From positions 1-12,544 of the forward strand of contig DQCG01000406.1 of assembly GCA_003533825.1 (NCBI GenBank): a stretch of 12,544 bases of DNA. Reading direction: 5' to 3'. The position numbers and the translations under genes were made by a program. Origin of the DNA: Phycisphaerales bacterium. GTDB lineage: Bacteria; Planctomycetota; Phycisphaerae; Sedimentisphaerales; Anaerobacaceae. Under the pieces are notes generated by a model, which was not told the DNA's origin, did no database searches, and saw only the letters and a list, made by a program, of their open reading frames with translations. Positions 1-7,185 of this stretch are shown piece after piece. Every line of letters starts with the position of its first letter. The first letter of the stretch is position 1.

Positions 1-1
1 A

Positions 2-181
2 TTGCAGGCCTTTGCAGATCAGGGTATTAATTTGGCCGATATTGACAGGATTGCAATCGGCCTGGGGACCCGGGGCAATATGACAACACCCGGCGGCTCC
101 GGCAAGATGTTCTTCGACGATATCCGGCTGTACCAACAAAGAGATGTCGAGGACGAATTAACACCCGTTTCAGTAGAATAG
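2..181 (+). CDS. C-terminal fragment of an exported LamG/DUF1349-type protein
   Basis: The frame is open from the left edge to a TAG stop and gives 59 residues; the start lies outside the window. The visible part reads LQAFADQGINLADIDRIAIG, then a P-G-G-S-G turn and FFDDIRLY. This is the closing beta-sandwich segment common at the C-terminus of secreted planctomycete proteins with LamG and DUF1349 modules. The same pattern recurs in the next gene at residues about 1040-1069 (DLDEFGIDR, PGGSG, INNVRLL), so the two neighbours share this module. After the module only a short polar tail (QQRDVEDELTPVSVE) remains, with no membrane anchor, dockerin or sorting signal. The role is probably extracellular carbohydrate or surface binding, inferred from the family. 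An enzyme domain upstream cannot be excluded because the rest of the gene is not visible. Confidence 0.8.
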   Translation: MQAFADQGINLADIDRIAIGLGTRGNMTTPGGSGKMFFDDIRLYQQRDVEDELTPVSVE

Positions 182-201
182 AATAAAAATACGCTCTTAA
201 T

Positions 202-238
202 TCGGGGCCTATGTCGATTCGTTTTGTGCGGGCCCCGA
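202..238 (+). terminator. GC-rich hairpin downstream of the first gene
   Basis: TCGGGGCC (202-209) pairs perfectly with GGCCCCGA (231-238), with a T-G wobble inside it and a loop of about 19 bases. It starts 21 bases after the stop at 181, where a terminator for the upstream gene would sit. There is no T-run after it (CAGTAACAGG follows), so it is not a classical intrinsic terminator. It could also stabilise the 3' end or be part of the next gene's leader. Confidence 0.4.
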
Positions 239-242
239 CAGT

Positions 243-271
243 AACAGGCAAGTCCATGTTTAGTGCCTGTT
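243..271 (+). promoter_or_regulatory. second leader hairpin, function unknown
   Basis: AACAGGCA (243-250) is perfectly complementary to TGCCTGTT (264-271) around a 13-base loop. It begins four bases after the preceding hairpin and ends 80 bases before the ATG at 352. It may be an mRNA leader structure or an operator-like inverted repeat. I recognise no riboswitch class. The rest of this spacer (272-335) shows nothing else clear. Confidence 0.3.
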
Positions 272-335
272 GAGGACAACATGTGTTTTGGTGTGTGGCC
301 AGGACACGGCTCATTCAAAATTTATATACTTTTTT

Positions 336-343
336 AAAGGAGG
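336..343 (+). promoter_or_regulatory. strong Shine-Dalgarno site fixing the start at 352
   Basis: AAAGGAGG lies 8 bases before the ATG at 352. The frame is open further upstream to an ATG at 283, but only the 352 start has this site and yields a signal peptide at the N-terminus. Confidence 0.85.
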
Positions 344-351
344 ACAGAACT

Positions 352-3300
352 ATGTCCGACAAACTGATTTATCTATTGTCATTTGTTTTAGTGCTGGCTA
401 TGGCTTCGGCCGGCTCAGCAGGCCTGGAGGGCTATTGGCCGTTGAACGGTGACGCCACAGATCTCTCAGGTAATGAGCGCCACGGCACGTTGTTCGGCGA
501 TCCCAACTTCGAGGACGGGGCCGTTGGTATGGCATTAGCCTGTGATGGCGTCGACGACTACGTCAATATCGACGGCTACAAGGGCATAAACGCGATTGAT
601 GGTGTCCAGCAGGAATTCAGCGTTGCCAACTGGTTCAAGATTGCCCCTGGTGCGGCAGACGGCAACGTCGAGATGGTGACCTGGGGTGCGAGCAGCGGAA
701 GTGCCACGCGACTTACCTGGCGAGTGCACCAGGGTAGGCTGCGCACCGAGCATAATGCCGGTAATCTCAGAGGTAATACCTACGTTGACGATGGTGAATG
801 GCACTTTGGCGCCTTGGTTGTGACCGAGGGCGCTAACTTACAGGTTCCTGCAACCCGGTTCTACGTGGATGGCGTGGAAGATACAACCTTCTCCGGTGAC
901 AACGATACCTACAAACTCACGGCCGAGCATGATGTCAGAATCGGCATGAGCGGCCCTCAGAACGGCAGGTACTGGCCCGGCTCAATCGACGAAGTCTTTA
1001 TCTTCAGCCGGGTGTTGTCGGCCGAGCAGGTACAGCAGGTTATGAACGGCATCGTTCCGGAATGGCCAAAGGCTGACAAACCCAGCCCGGCTGATGGCGA
1101 CATGCTTGAGGACATATCTGTGTTCCTCGGCTGGCGCTCGGGAACGACGGCAGTCTCACACGATGTTTACTTCGATACGACCCCTGACCTCGGCCCGGAT
1201 CAGTTGGCAAGCCAACAGGCTGAGGCCGAGTACATGGCTATCGGTTTGGAGCCGGGCCAGACGTACTATTGGAGAATCGACGAGGTGGCCGCGGATGGAA
1301 CCATAACCACAGGGGATGTCTGGAGTTTTTGGACGCCGCCCAAGCGCGCGTATGATCCCGATCCCGCCGATGGTTTGATAAACGTAGTGGACCTGGAGGC
1401 CGATCTGAACTGGACCGGTGGCTGGGGCCCGGTCATGCACGCAGTGTACTTCGGGATTGATGCGGATCAGGTCGCGAATGCCGCAGGAGCCGCTCCTCAG
1501 ATGGACATAGGCTACGATCCCGGTACCCTGGACAACGACACGACCTATTACTGGCGTGTCGACGAGTTCTACGGCGACGAATGGATTACAGGCCCGGTCT
1601 GGAATTTCTCGACGGTCCCCGTGATTCCTCTGGCCGATGATCCTAACCTCGTCGCCTGGTACACGCTCGATGAAGGTGCGGGCAAGACGGCGATTGACTG
1701 GTCGGGCCACAACGGCCACGGCCAACTGGTCGGTGACGTACAGTGGGTAGATGGTATCAATAGCAGCGCTCTGGAATTCGATGGCTCCGGCGGCGACTAT
1801 GTCGAGGCGCCTGACGCCCCGAATGTGACCGGCACGAATTCACGTACTGTGACTGCCTGGATCAAAACCGCCGACTACGGCGAGATTGCCTCCTGGGGCC
1901 AGAACGTAGCGGGCCAAAAATGGATTTTCCGAGTACAGGAAAGCAATGGAACCCTGGGCGCCATCCGTGTCGAGGTCAACGGCGGTTATCAAGTCGGCAG
2001 CATCGACGTACGGGACGATGAGTGGCATCACGCGGCAGCCGTGCTCGTCGATGACGGCTCGCCGGATGTTGTGGAAATCGCGCTGTATGTGGATGGCTTC
2101 CTGGAAAGCATAAGTGCCCAGTTGGATGAGCCGATCGACACGGCTGCCGGCGCGGTTCGTATCGGCCAGTCTGCCTGGGGCAGCAGGCCATTTAACGGCC
2201 GCATCGACGATGTGCGTATCTACGACAAGGCATTCACCGAGGACGAGATAAGGCAGACGTTTGGCAACGTTCTGCTTGCCTGGCAGCCACAGCCCGTTTT
2301 CGGTGCGGTTGGCGATATTTGGCGTATGGCAGAACTCTCCTGGACGCCCGGCGACGGAGCCGCCGAACATGATGTTTACCTCGGTACTGATCCCAATGCG
2401 GTTGCCGCCGCGGATGCCTCGGATACCACAGGCATCTATCGCGGGCGTCAGGCCGAGACAATGTATGTACCGACTGAGGGCCTTTCGTGGATTACGACCT
2501 ACTACTGGCGTGTCGACGAAGTGGCCGCGGATGGGACGATCAGCACCGGCCGTGTCTGGAGATTTGCGACCACCGAAGAGATCGTCCTCTATGATGAAGT
2601 GACGCCTTTCCCGTATGACAACAGCGCCGATCCGTTCCTTTCCGAGGTTGTACTGGATCTGGATCCCGCCCAGGATTGGACGGGCGGCAGTGGTGGCGGA
2701 ATCGGTGCCGTAGCCATTTCGTATGACGGCCAGGCCGCTCCCGGTAGCGTCGCGGAGACCGACGGAAACTATACCGTCGTCGGCAGAGGCGCTGACATCT
2801 GGTTAGCCTCGGATCAGTTCCAGTACGCCCACACAACCCTCACCGGCGACGGCTCGATGGTCGTGAAGGTCGAGAGCCTGGATGCTACCGATAACTGGAC
2901 CAAGGCTGGTATCATGATTCGCGAATCCCTCGATCCCGGTTCGGCATTCGCTGCAGTTTATGCGACTGGCGTCAATGGAGTCAGATTCCAGGCCAGAACG
3001 ACGACTGACCAGGAGGCCACCAGCGACACATCCGTCGCAACGGATGAGCAGAAGGCATTGGTTCCGCCGGTCTGGCTCAAGATCGAGAGAACGTTCCCCA
3101 TGATCAGTGCCTACTACTCCACCGATGGTGTGGAGTGGACGCCGATGTCCTGGAATCCGCAGGTCATTCCAATGACCCCGACACCGATACATATTGGCTT
3201 GGCGGTTACATCGCATTCCGGCGACAGTACCTACGCAGAAGCCGTGTTCTGGGGTCTCAGTTCTACGGGCGGTGTAGCGGCAGGACCTCTGAATTCGACA

Positions 3301-4398
3301 GAAATCGGTTTGGAGTCCAATTCGGCCGAGCCGATGTATCTGGTACTTGAAGATGCGAGCGGCGCAATAGCGGCCGCCCTCAATCCCGATCCGGCGGCGA
3401 CGCAACAGGCCGGCACCGAGTGGATAATTGACCTGGATGAATTTGGCATCGACAGGACGGCGGTCAGTAGTGCCACCCTGGTTATCGGCAACCTGGATAA
3501 TCCGGTCCCCGGCGGTTCGGGTATGCTCACGATCAATAATGTCCGGCTACTACCGGAGACCTACACTTTTGATGGCGACATAGCTGTTTATGGCGCTGAT
3601 GGTCCCGGTTCTCTGGACGGTACATGGAACCACGAAAATGGTTCCGATCAATGGGACGGAACAGGTATCGGCGACCCCAACGGCAGGCCCGGCGGCGTGT
3701 CCGTGCTTACCGAAGATAACACGACGTTCCTGCGCCTGCAGGATCCGGGTGATCCCAGAGATTACGATATGGGTGATCCGGGCAGCAATCGCAAGATCTA
3801 CTTTGGTCACAGCATCACGACAGATATTGGTGCGGATGCCGACAGGATTCTCGACGGGGTGACCGTGATGTTCCGTGCCCGTGTTGCAACGACCACCCCG
3901 CTGGATGATTCACATCCGGATGGCGGCGGTGAAATTACTCCCTGGCCGGCCGGTGGCGATGGCTATGTCATCCACGACGGCGGCAAGGGAAACATTAGCA
4001 TCCGTCAGTCAGACGGAGATATGGTGATATCTTTCGCTCTGGCACTGGCATCCGATGACGAAGAGCTGCCGGCTTCCGGACTTGTTATGAACAAGCTCAA
4101 CGGCCCGGTGCCGGGCGGCGATGTGGACATTCAGGGCGATGAGCCAGGGACGTTGAACATTCTGGAGCTTGACCCGACCCAGTGGCACGATTACCGGATT
4201 GACATCTCGCCGGACTCTACGGGAACGGGTACGCACCTCGTTCAGATATATCTCGATGGTTCATCTGCTTCGAACGATTTTATTGTCACAGCCGGTGACG
4301 GCGACGATTTCGATGACAGTTACATTGCCATAGGAGTCGGCGCCACACCACAGAGCGGTGCGATCGATATCGATTATGTTTCCTACCTGTACAGGTAG
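352..4398 (+). CDS. large secreted LamG / Fn3-like / DUF1349 multidomain protein
   Basis: 1348 residues. A Sec signal peptide (MSDKLIYLLSFVLVLAMASA) is probably cleaved near residues 20-23. Modules in order, approximate positions: LamG-like jellyroll 25-234; two fibronectin-like modules 236-329 and 330-423, with TYYWRIDEV and TYYWRVDEF; second LamG 429-640 (AWYTLDEG at its start, GRIDDVRIYD near its end); third fibronectin-like module 640-743 (TYYWRVDEV); first half of a beta-sandwich 744-792 (PAQDWTGG); DUF1349-type domain about 794-973 (NWTKAGIMIRES, VWLKIER, YYSTDGVEW); second half of the beta-sandwich 984-1069 (EPMYLVLEDASG, PGGSG); C-terminal beta-rich domain 1070-1348. No catalytic motif, anchor or sorting signal is evident. 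LamG and DUF1349 folds are concanavalin-like, so binding of glycans or other surface polymers is the likely role. The DUF1349 domain appears nested in the split sandwich. The modules are clear; the biological role is inferred. Confidence 0.88.
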   Translation: MSDKLIYLLSFVLVLAMASAGSAGLEGYWPLNGDATDLSGNERHGTLFGDPNFEDGAVGMALACDGVDDYVNIDGYKGINAIDGVQQEFSVANWFKIAPGAADGNVEMVTWGASSGSATRLTWRVHQGRLRTEHNAGNLRGNTYVDDGEWHFGALVVTEGANLQVPATRFYVDGVEDTTFSGDNDTYKLTAEHDVRIGMSGPQNGRYWPGSIDEVFIFSRVLSAEQVQQVMNGIVPEWPKADKPSPADGDMLEDISVFLGWRSGTTAVSHDVYFDTTPDLGPDQLASQQAEAEYMAIGLEPGQTYYWRIDEVAADGTITTGDVWSFWTPPKRAYDPDPADGLINVVDLEADLNWTGGWGPVMHAVYFGIDADQVANAAGAAPQMDIGYDPGTLDNDTTYYWRVDEFYGDEWITGPVWNFSTVPVIPLADDPNLVAWYTLDEGAGKTAIDWSGHNGHGQLVGDVQWVDGINSSALEFDGSGGDYVEAPDAPNVTGTNSRTVTAWIKTADYGEIASWGQNVAGQKWIFRVQESNGTLGAIRVEVNGGYQVGSIDVRDDEWHHAAAVLVDDGSPDVVEIALYVDGFLESISAQLDEPIDTAAGAVRIGQSAWGSRPFNGRIDDVRIYDKAFTEDEIRQTFGNVLLAWQPQPVFGAVGDIWRMAELSWTPGDGAAEHDVYLGTDPNAVAAADASDTTGIYRGRQAETMYVPTEGLSWITTYYWRVDEVAADGTISTGRVWRFATTEEIVLYDEVTPFPYDNSADPFLSEVVLDLDPAQDWTGGSGGGIGAVAISYDGQAAPGSVAETDGNYTVVGRGADIWLASDQFQYAHTTLTGDGSMVVKVESLDATDNWTKAGIMIRESLDPGSAFAAVYATGVNGVRFQARTTTDQEATSDTSVATDEQKALVPPVWLKIERTFPMISAYYSTDGVEWTPMSWNPQVIPMTPTPIHIGLAVTSHSGDSTYAEAVFWGLSSTGGVAAGPLNSTEIGLESNSAEPMYLVLEDASGAIAAALNPDPAATQQAGTEWIIDLDEFGIDRTAVSSATLVIGNLDNPVPGGSGMLTINNVRLLPETYTFDGDIAVYGADGPGSLDGTWNHENGSDQWDGTGIGDPNGRPGGVSVLTEDNTTFLRLQDPGDPRDYDMGDPGSNRKIYFGHSITTDIGADADRILDGVTVMFRARVATTTPLDDSHPDGGGEITPWPAGGDGYVIHDGGKGNISIRQSDGDMVISFALALASDDEELPASGLVMNKLNGPVPGGDVDIQGDEPGTLNILELDPTQWHDYRIDISPDSTGTGTHLVQIYLDGSSASNDFIVTAGDGDDFDDSYIAIGVGATPQSGAIDIDYVSYLYR
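1541..1565 (+). repeat. intragenic repeat coding TYYWRVDE, copy 1
   Basis: These 25 bases match 2495-2519 with one difference (T at 1548, C at 2502). Both code for the TYYWRVDE core of a fibronectin-like module. The near-identity at DNA level suggests recent duplication or gene conversion between modules. Confidence 0.75.
2495..2534 (+). repeat. composite intragenic repeat at the third fibronectin-like module
   Basis: Bases 2495-2519 repeat 1541-1565 with one mismatch. Bases 2513-2534 repeat 1277-1298 (coding DEVAADG) with one mismatch. The third module thus shares its DNA with module 2 on the left and module 1 on the right, as expected from shuffling or conversion among the copies. Confidence 0.7.
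4383..4398. repeat. perfect 16-base palindrome containing the stop codon
   Basis: CTACCTGTACAGGTAG equals its own reverse complement and codes the last codons Y-L-Y-R and the TAG stop of the large secreted protein. As RNA it could form a 6-bp stem with a 4-base loop at the stop. Only AAATAAA-type sequence follows, with no T-run. It may be a 3'-end structure, a protein site or chance. Confidence 0.6.
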
Positions 4399-4452
4399 TT
4401 GTCTAAATAAAGATCAGGTGGTCATCGATCGCCTGGTCTGACGATGTTTTCG

Positions 4453-4486
4453 GGCTTGGGGGCGTAAACAGCGTCCCCAAGCCTTT
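4453..4486 (+). terminator. probable terminator of the large secreted-protein gene
   Basis: GGCTTGGGG (4453-4461) pairs with CCCCAAGCC (4475-4483). Inner G-T, C-G, G-C and T-G pairs extend the stem to about 13 pairs with a 5-base AAACA loop. Only a short TTT follows, so as an intrinsic terminator it is moderate. It lies about 55 bases after the stop at 4398 and directly abuts the end of the minus-strand relic gene, so it may originally have belonged to that gene or serve both strands. A weaker wobble-rich hairpin lies at 4413-4437. Confidence 0.5.
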
Positions 4487-4799
4487 ACGACTATATCGAG
4501 ATCGTGGACCTCCATCTGCATACCAGCTTGAGCCTTCGGCTTTGAAGAATGAACCGCCGCGGACAATACAGAACCGAGTTAGCCCGTCGCTGCGATCACT
4601 TTCGGTCCATTCCCAGACATTGCCGCACATCATCAAAAAACAGCAGGAGTAGCAGGAGCAAGCCCAGCGAAACTCCGGCCGCTGGTAGAATGTGTCCTGA
4701 TATGCGATTTGCTCGCGCACCTGCCGCCGTTTTGCCGCTAATTCCGTCCTCCACAACTCCCATTGGGCGGTTAATAATTGTCCTTTTCATGATCGATAA
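4487..4799 (-). pseudogene. relic of a SUMF1 (formylglycine-generating-enzyme-type) gene with internal deletion
   Basis: Read on the minus strand this holds a hallmark of the FGE-sulfatase (SUMF1) fold: GNVWEWTES, then RFCIVRGGSFFKAE and a tryptophan-containing SSWYADGGPR segment. FGE proteins convert a sulfatase cysteine to formylglycine; many bacterial SUMF1 proteins have other or unknown roles. Only this C-terminal core is present. Upstream, in the same frame, is a different segment, LTAQWELWRTELAAKRRQ followed by QDTFYQRPEFRWACSCYS and LMMC, which resembles the beginning of a larger protein. The two are fused at about 4625-4633, so the middle of the gene seems lost. A TGA interrupts the frame near 4789, just before KGQLLTAQW. 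After GGPRSRYSRK (about 4487) similarity to the family ends and the frame runs through the hairpin to a stop near 4403. No start with a ribosome site is seen. I call it non-functional. No sulfatase gene is in the window. Confidence 0.7.
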
Positions 4800-4899
4800 T
4801 TCTCTTCAATAATATGGTAACAAGCTTATGGCAAGGATACAATTCTTATAAGTTGTGTCACGTCATTATGGGCTTCTCTGAGGGTTATTTCTTCAGAAG

Positions 4900-4928
4900 T
4901 TGCGTGAATTATGGCATAGCATTACAAT
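4900..4928 (+). promoter_or_regulatory. candidate promoter for the GH172-type gene
   Basis: TTGCGT (4900-4905) and TACAAT (4923-4928) are separated by 17 bases in the AT-rich, apparently non-coding stretch 4800-4996. The -10 box matches the sigma-70 consensus at five of six positions, the -35 box at only three. It would give a leader of about 60 bases. Such matches are common by chance in AT-rich DNA. Confidence 0.3.
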
Positions 4929-4996
4929 ACGATAATAAGTTCAGTATTATAAAAACAGGAATATCGGAATTATCGCCGCCTGGTAAGGATAAAGAA

Positions 4997-7003
4997 ATGA
5001 AAGGTCACGTATTGTTTGGTTCAATTCGTTTCTGTGCTGTCGCATTATTTTGTCTATTTGCCTATTCGACTGATCTGTCGTCAGCAGATGAATTTGCCCC
5101 CGGCATTCAGGAGCTTTACCGGCTCGACCGGCTCGGTATGTTCAAGGAGTCAACTAAGGTCGCATCAATCTCCAGCTATGATCGGACGGGTGGAAACAAC
5201 GATGGCTTCGGCAGGCAGTATTCCTTCGTGCGTAAGGAAAAGGATGGTTTGGTTCTGGCTGACCTGCAGGGGCCGGGGGTAATCTACAGGATATGGACTC
5301 CCACACCGACGGACGACATGCTCGAATTCTACTTCGACGGCGAGAACGAGCCGAGCATACAAGTCAAGTTTCGCGAACTATTCATGGGAAGACATCCTGT
5401 CTTTGTCCGGCCGTTAGTCGGATACGGAGCCGGAGGATTTTACAGTTATGTGCCGCTCACCTTTGAAAAATCATGCAAGGTCTTCATCAGGGCCGAACGT
5501 TTGCAGTTCTACCAGATTAATTTTGCAACATATCCAGAGGGCACGGCAATAGTGAGTTTTCCGAATCAGCCCGCAGACGAATACAGTTCTCATTTGGAGA
5601 AAGCCCGGGAGGTGTTCGGCTCGTACGGCAGCGATATCAGCTCTTATGTTATCCCCCCTGGTGGGTCGATTGAACGATTCAATACAAAAGTCCGGCTGAA
5701 ACCGTCGGAGGCTGTGCGAATCTTCGAGACCAATCGACCGGGAAGAGTTGTCGGAATTCGCATTTCGCCGCCGGAGGCTTTGGCCGATAAGGACCGGGGT
5801 GTTATCCTCCGTGCGTACTGGGACGGCGACGAGGAACCTGCAATTCTCAGCCCCGCGGGAGATTTCTTCGGCTACGCGTGGGGTGAGCCGGCAACCAAAT
5901 CTCTGCCGGTCGGGACGGCCAACGGGGCGAGCTATTGTTATTTTCCCATGCCGTTCGATAAATCCGCAAGAATTGAACTGTTCTCGCAGCAGCGTTCGGC
6001 TAAAGAGACGGAGCTTGAGGCGGAGGTGATTTTCGTGCCGGTTGCCCGGCGGGAGAATGAAGGCAAATTTTACGCGATATGGCGGCGCGAGAATCCGACC
6101 ACAAAGGGCAAACCTTTCACATTTATCGAGACCGGAGGCCGGGGACACCTCGTTGGATTTATTCAACAATCGCAGGGCTTCGAGTCCGGCAATACTTATT
6201 TCTTCGAGGGCGACGATCAGACGACGATAGACGGCGAGCTTGTAATCCACGGCACCGGATCGGAGGATTTTTACAACGGCGGCTGGTATGACGTGGCGGG
6301 CCGTTGGGACGCCAAAAGGTCGTTCCCACTGAGCGGCTGTATTGGATATAAAAAGCATCTGGGCAGAACCGGCGGATACCGTTTTCTTCTGGGCGATGCC
6401 TATTCGTATCGTAAAAGTATCCTGCAGACAATCGAACATGCCCCTACCGCAAACGAACTTCTCAACGATTACTGTGCAGTGACGTATCTTTATTCCCAGG
6501 ACAGGCCCACCTGCGAGTTCGCCCTGCCGCCTGCGACGGAAAGAAAAGTAATCGACCTGAAGCACATCGTCTTCGCAACGTGGTGGAATATCCCGATAAG
6601 CGCATTTTCGTACCGTAATGGAACGCTGACAAAGAATAGAGAGAAACTTGACGGCAGGGATGTCCGTTTCCTTTCGCTGCGGGCCGAAGGCGGCGACACT
6701 TTCGGGCATCACTTTATCTGCTTTGTTTGCGAGCTTCCGGCGGCCGGAAAGTACAGCATCAGCCTCGATACGGTCAAAGGACCGTCACTGGGAATGGTTC
6801 AGATGTTTGTGGATGAAGCGCCGGCCGGGCCCCAGGTCGATCTATATGCCGACCAAAGAAAACCTGCGCCGGACCAATATGTCGGCACGCTTAACCTGGC
6901 CGAGGGGCCAAACAAATTATTGTTTAAGCTTGTAGGAAAGAATGCAGAGTCCCAAGGTTTGAGACTTGACCTCACAAATATCATTTGCGAGCGGATAGAT
7001 TAA
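4997..7003 (+). CDS. secreted DUF2961 / GH172-family glycoside hydrolase
   Basis: 668 residues. The frame opens earlier (ATG at 4814), but the ATG at 4997 is preferred: it follows a weak AAGGAT site and starts a Sec signal peptide (MKGHVLFGSIRFCAVALFCLFA) cleaved near SSA-DE. The mature N-terminus has SSYDRTGGNNDGF and LADLQGPGVIYRIWTPTP, typical of DUF2961. The core has FFEGDDQ and HGTGSEDFYNGGWYD. DUF2961 defines GH172; characterised members include a difructose dianhydride I synthase/hydrolase acting on alpha-D-fructofuranosides and exo-D-arabinofuranosidases. Glu404 and Glu423, 19 residues apart, are my candidates for the catalytic pair by motif position; an alignment is needed. Residues about 530-668 form an extra C-terminal beta-rich domain (from WWNIPISAF) that may be carbohydrate-binding. 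The protein is probably periplasmic or extracellular. Family call is firm; substrate unknown. Confidence 0.85.
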   Translation: MKGHVLFGSIRFCAVALFCLFAYSTDLSSADEFAPGIQELYRLDRLGMFKESTKVASISSYDRTGGNNDGFGRQYSFVRKEKDGLVLADLQGPGVIYRIWTPTPTDDMLEFYFDGENEPSIQVKFRELFMGRHPVFVRPLVGYGAGGFYSYVPLTFEKSCKVFIRAERLQFYQINFATYPEGTAIVSFPNQPADEYSSHLEKAREVFGSYGSDISSYVIPPGGSIERFNTKVRLKPSEAVRIFETNRPGRVVGIRISPPEALADKDRGVILRAYWDGDEEPAILSPAGDFFGYAWGEPATKSLPVGTANGASYCYFPMPFDKSARIELFSQQRSAKETELEAEVIFVPVARRENEGKFYAIWRRENPTTKGKPFTFIETGGRGHLVGFIQQSQGFESGNTYFFEGDDQTTIDGELVIHGTGSEDFYNGGWYDVAGRWDAKRSFPLSGCIGYKKHLGRTGGYRFLLGDAYSYRKSILQTIEHAPTANELLNDYCAVTYLYSQDRPTCEFALPPATERKVIDLKHIVFATWWNIPISAFSYRNGTLTKNREKLDGRDVRFLSLRAEGGDTFGHHFICFVCELPAAGKYSISLDTVKGPSLGMVQMFVDEAPAGPQVDLYADQRKPAPDQYVGTLNLAEGPNKLLFKLVGKNAESQGLRLDLTNIICERID

Positions 7004-7028
7004 CCAATACAAACTGACCGATTTTCGC

Positions 7029-7121
7029 TGTCATCCTCCGCAGGACTCCTTACGGTGCTGCGAAAGCAGGGTTCCAGGAACGTAACGGTTTTAGTGGATT
7101 CCCGCTTTCGCGGGTATGACA
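7029..7121. repeat. REP/MITE-like palindromic element
   Basis: The spacer 7004-7185 holds an imperfect inverted-repeat unit of about 93 bases. It begins TGTCATCC and ends GGGTATGACA, so the ends are complementary. Near the right end CCCGC-TTTC-GCGGG (7101-7114) is a hairpin. On the left CTGC-GAAA-GCAG (7058-7069) is the matching hairpin in opposite orientation, each followed inward by a TTCCA- or GGATTCC-type motif. The left arm carries about 21 extra bases (about 7037-7057). The form resembles intergenic REP-like repeats that carry GCGAAAGC cores and TGTCAT ends in many genomes. It may terminate or stabilise the transcript of the upstream gene. No transposase is nearby. Copy number in the genome cannot be seen from here. 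Confidence 0.65.
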
Positions 7122-7185
7122 AATTGTGTTATGTTATTATCATTGAATGGTTTGCTTTTTTATTTGATTCAAAGACGGTATTTCT

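Noticed and set aside
301..330. Promoter-like AGGACA and TATACT boxes before the large protein gene
   Set aside because: Transcription would start near 337, inside the ribosome-binding site, so the boxes cannot serve the start at 352 well.
283..351. Upstream extension of the large secreted protein to the ATG at 283
   Set aside because: The extension would put 23 residues (MFWCVARTRL...) ahead of the signal peptide, has no ribosome site, and AAAGGAGG stands at the right distance from the ATG at 352.
2803..3405. 200-residue minus-strand open frame inside the large secreted protein gene
   Set aside because: Antisense to a DUF1349-coding region with clear motifs; no recognisable protein features of its own.
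4413..4437. Hairpin ATCAGG...CCTGGT as main terminator after the large gene
   Set aside because: The stem relies on several G-T pairs and has no T-run; the hairpin at 4453-4483 is stronger.
4814..4996. Upstream extension of the GH172-type gene to the ATG at 4814
   Set aside because: The 61 extra residues are not signal-like and would bury a good signal peptide that begins at 4997.
5471..6712. 413-residue minus-strand open frame opposite the GH172-type gene
   Set aside because: It lies wholly antisense to a gene with clear family motifs, shows no domain pattern and no ribosome site; it is a shadow of codon composition.
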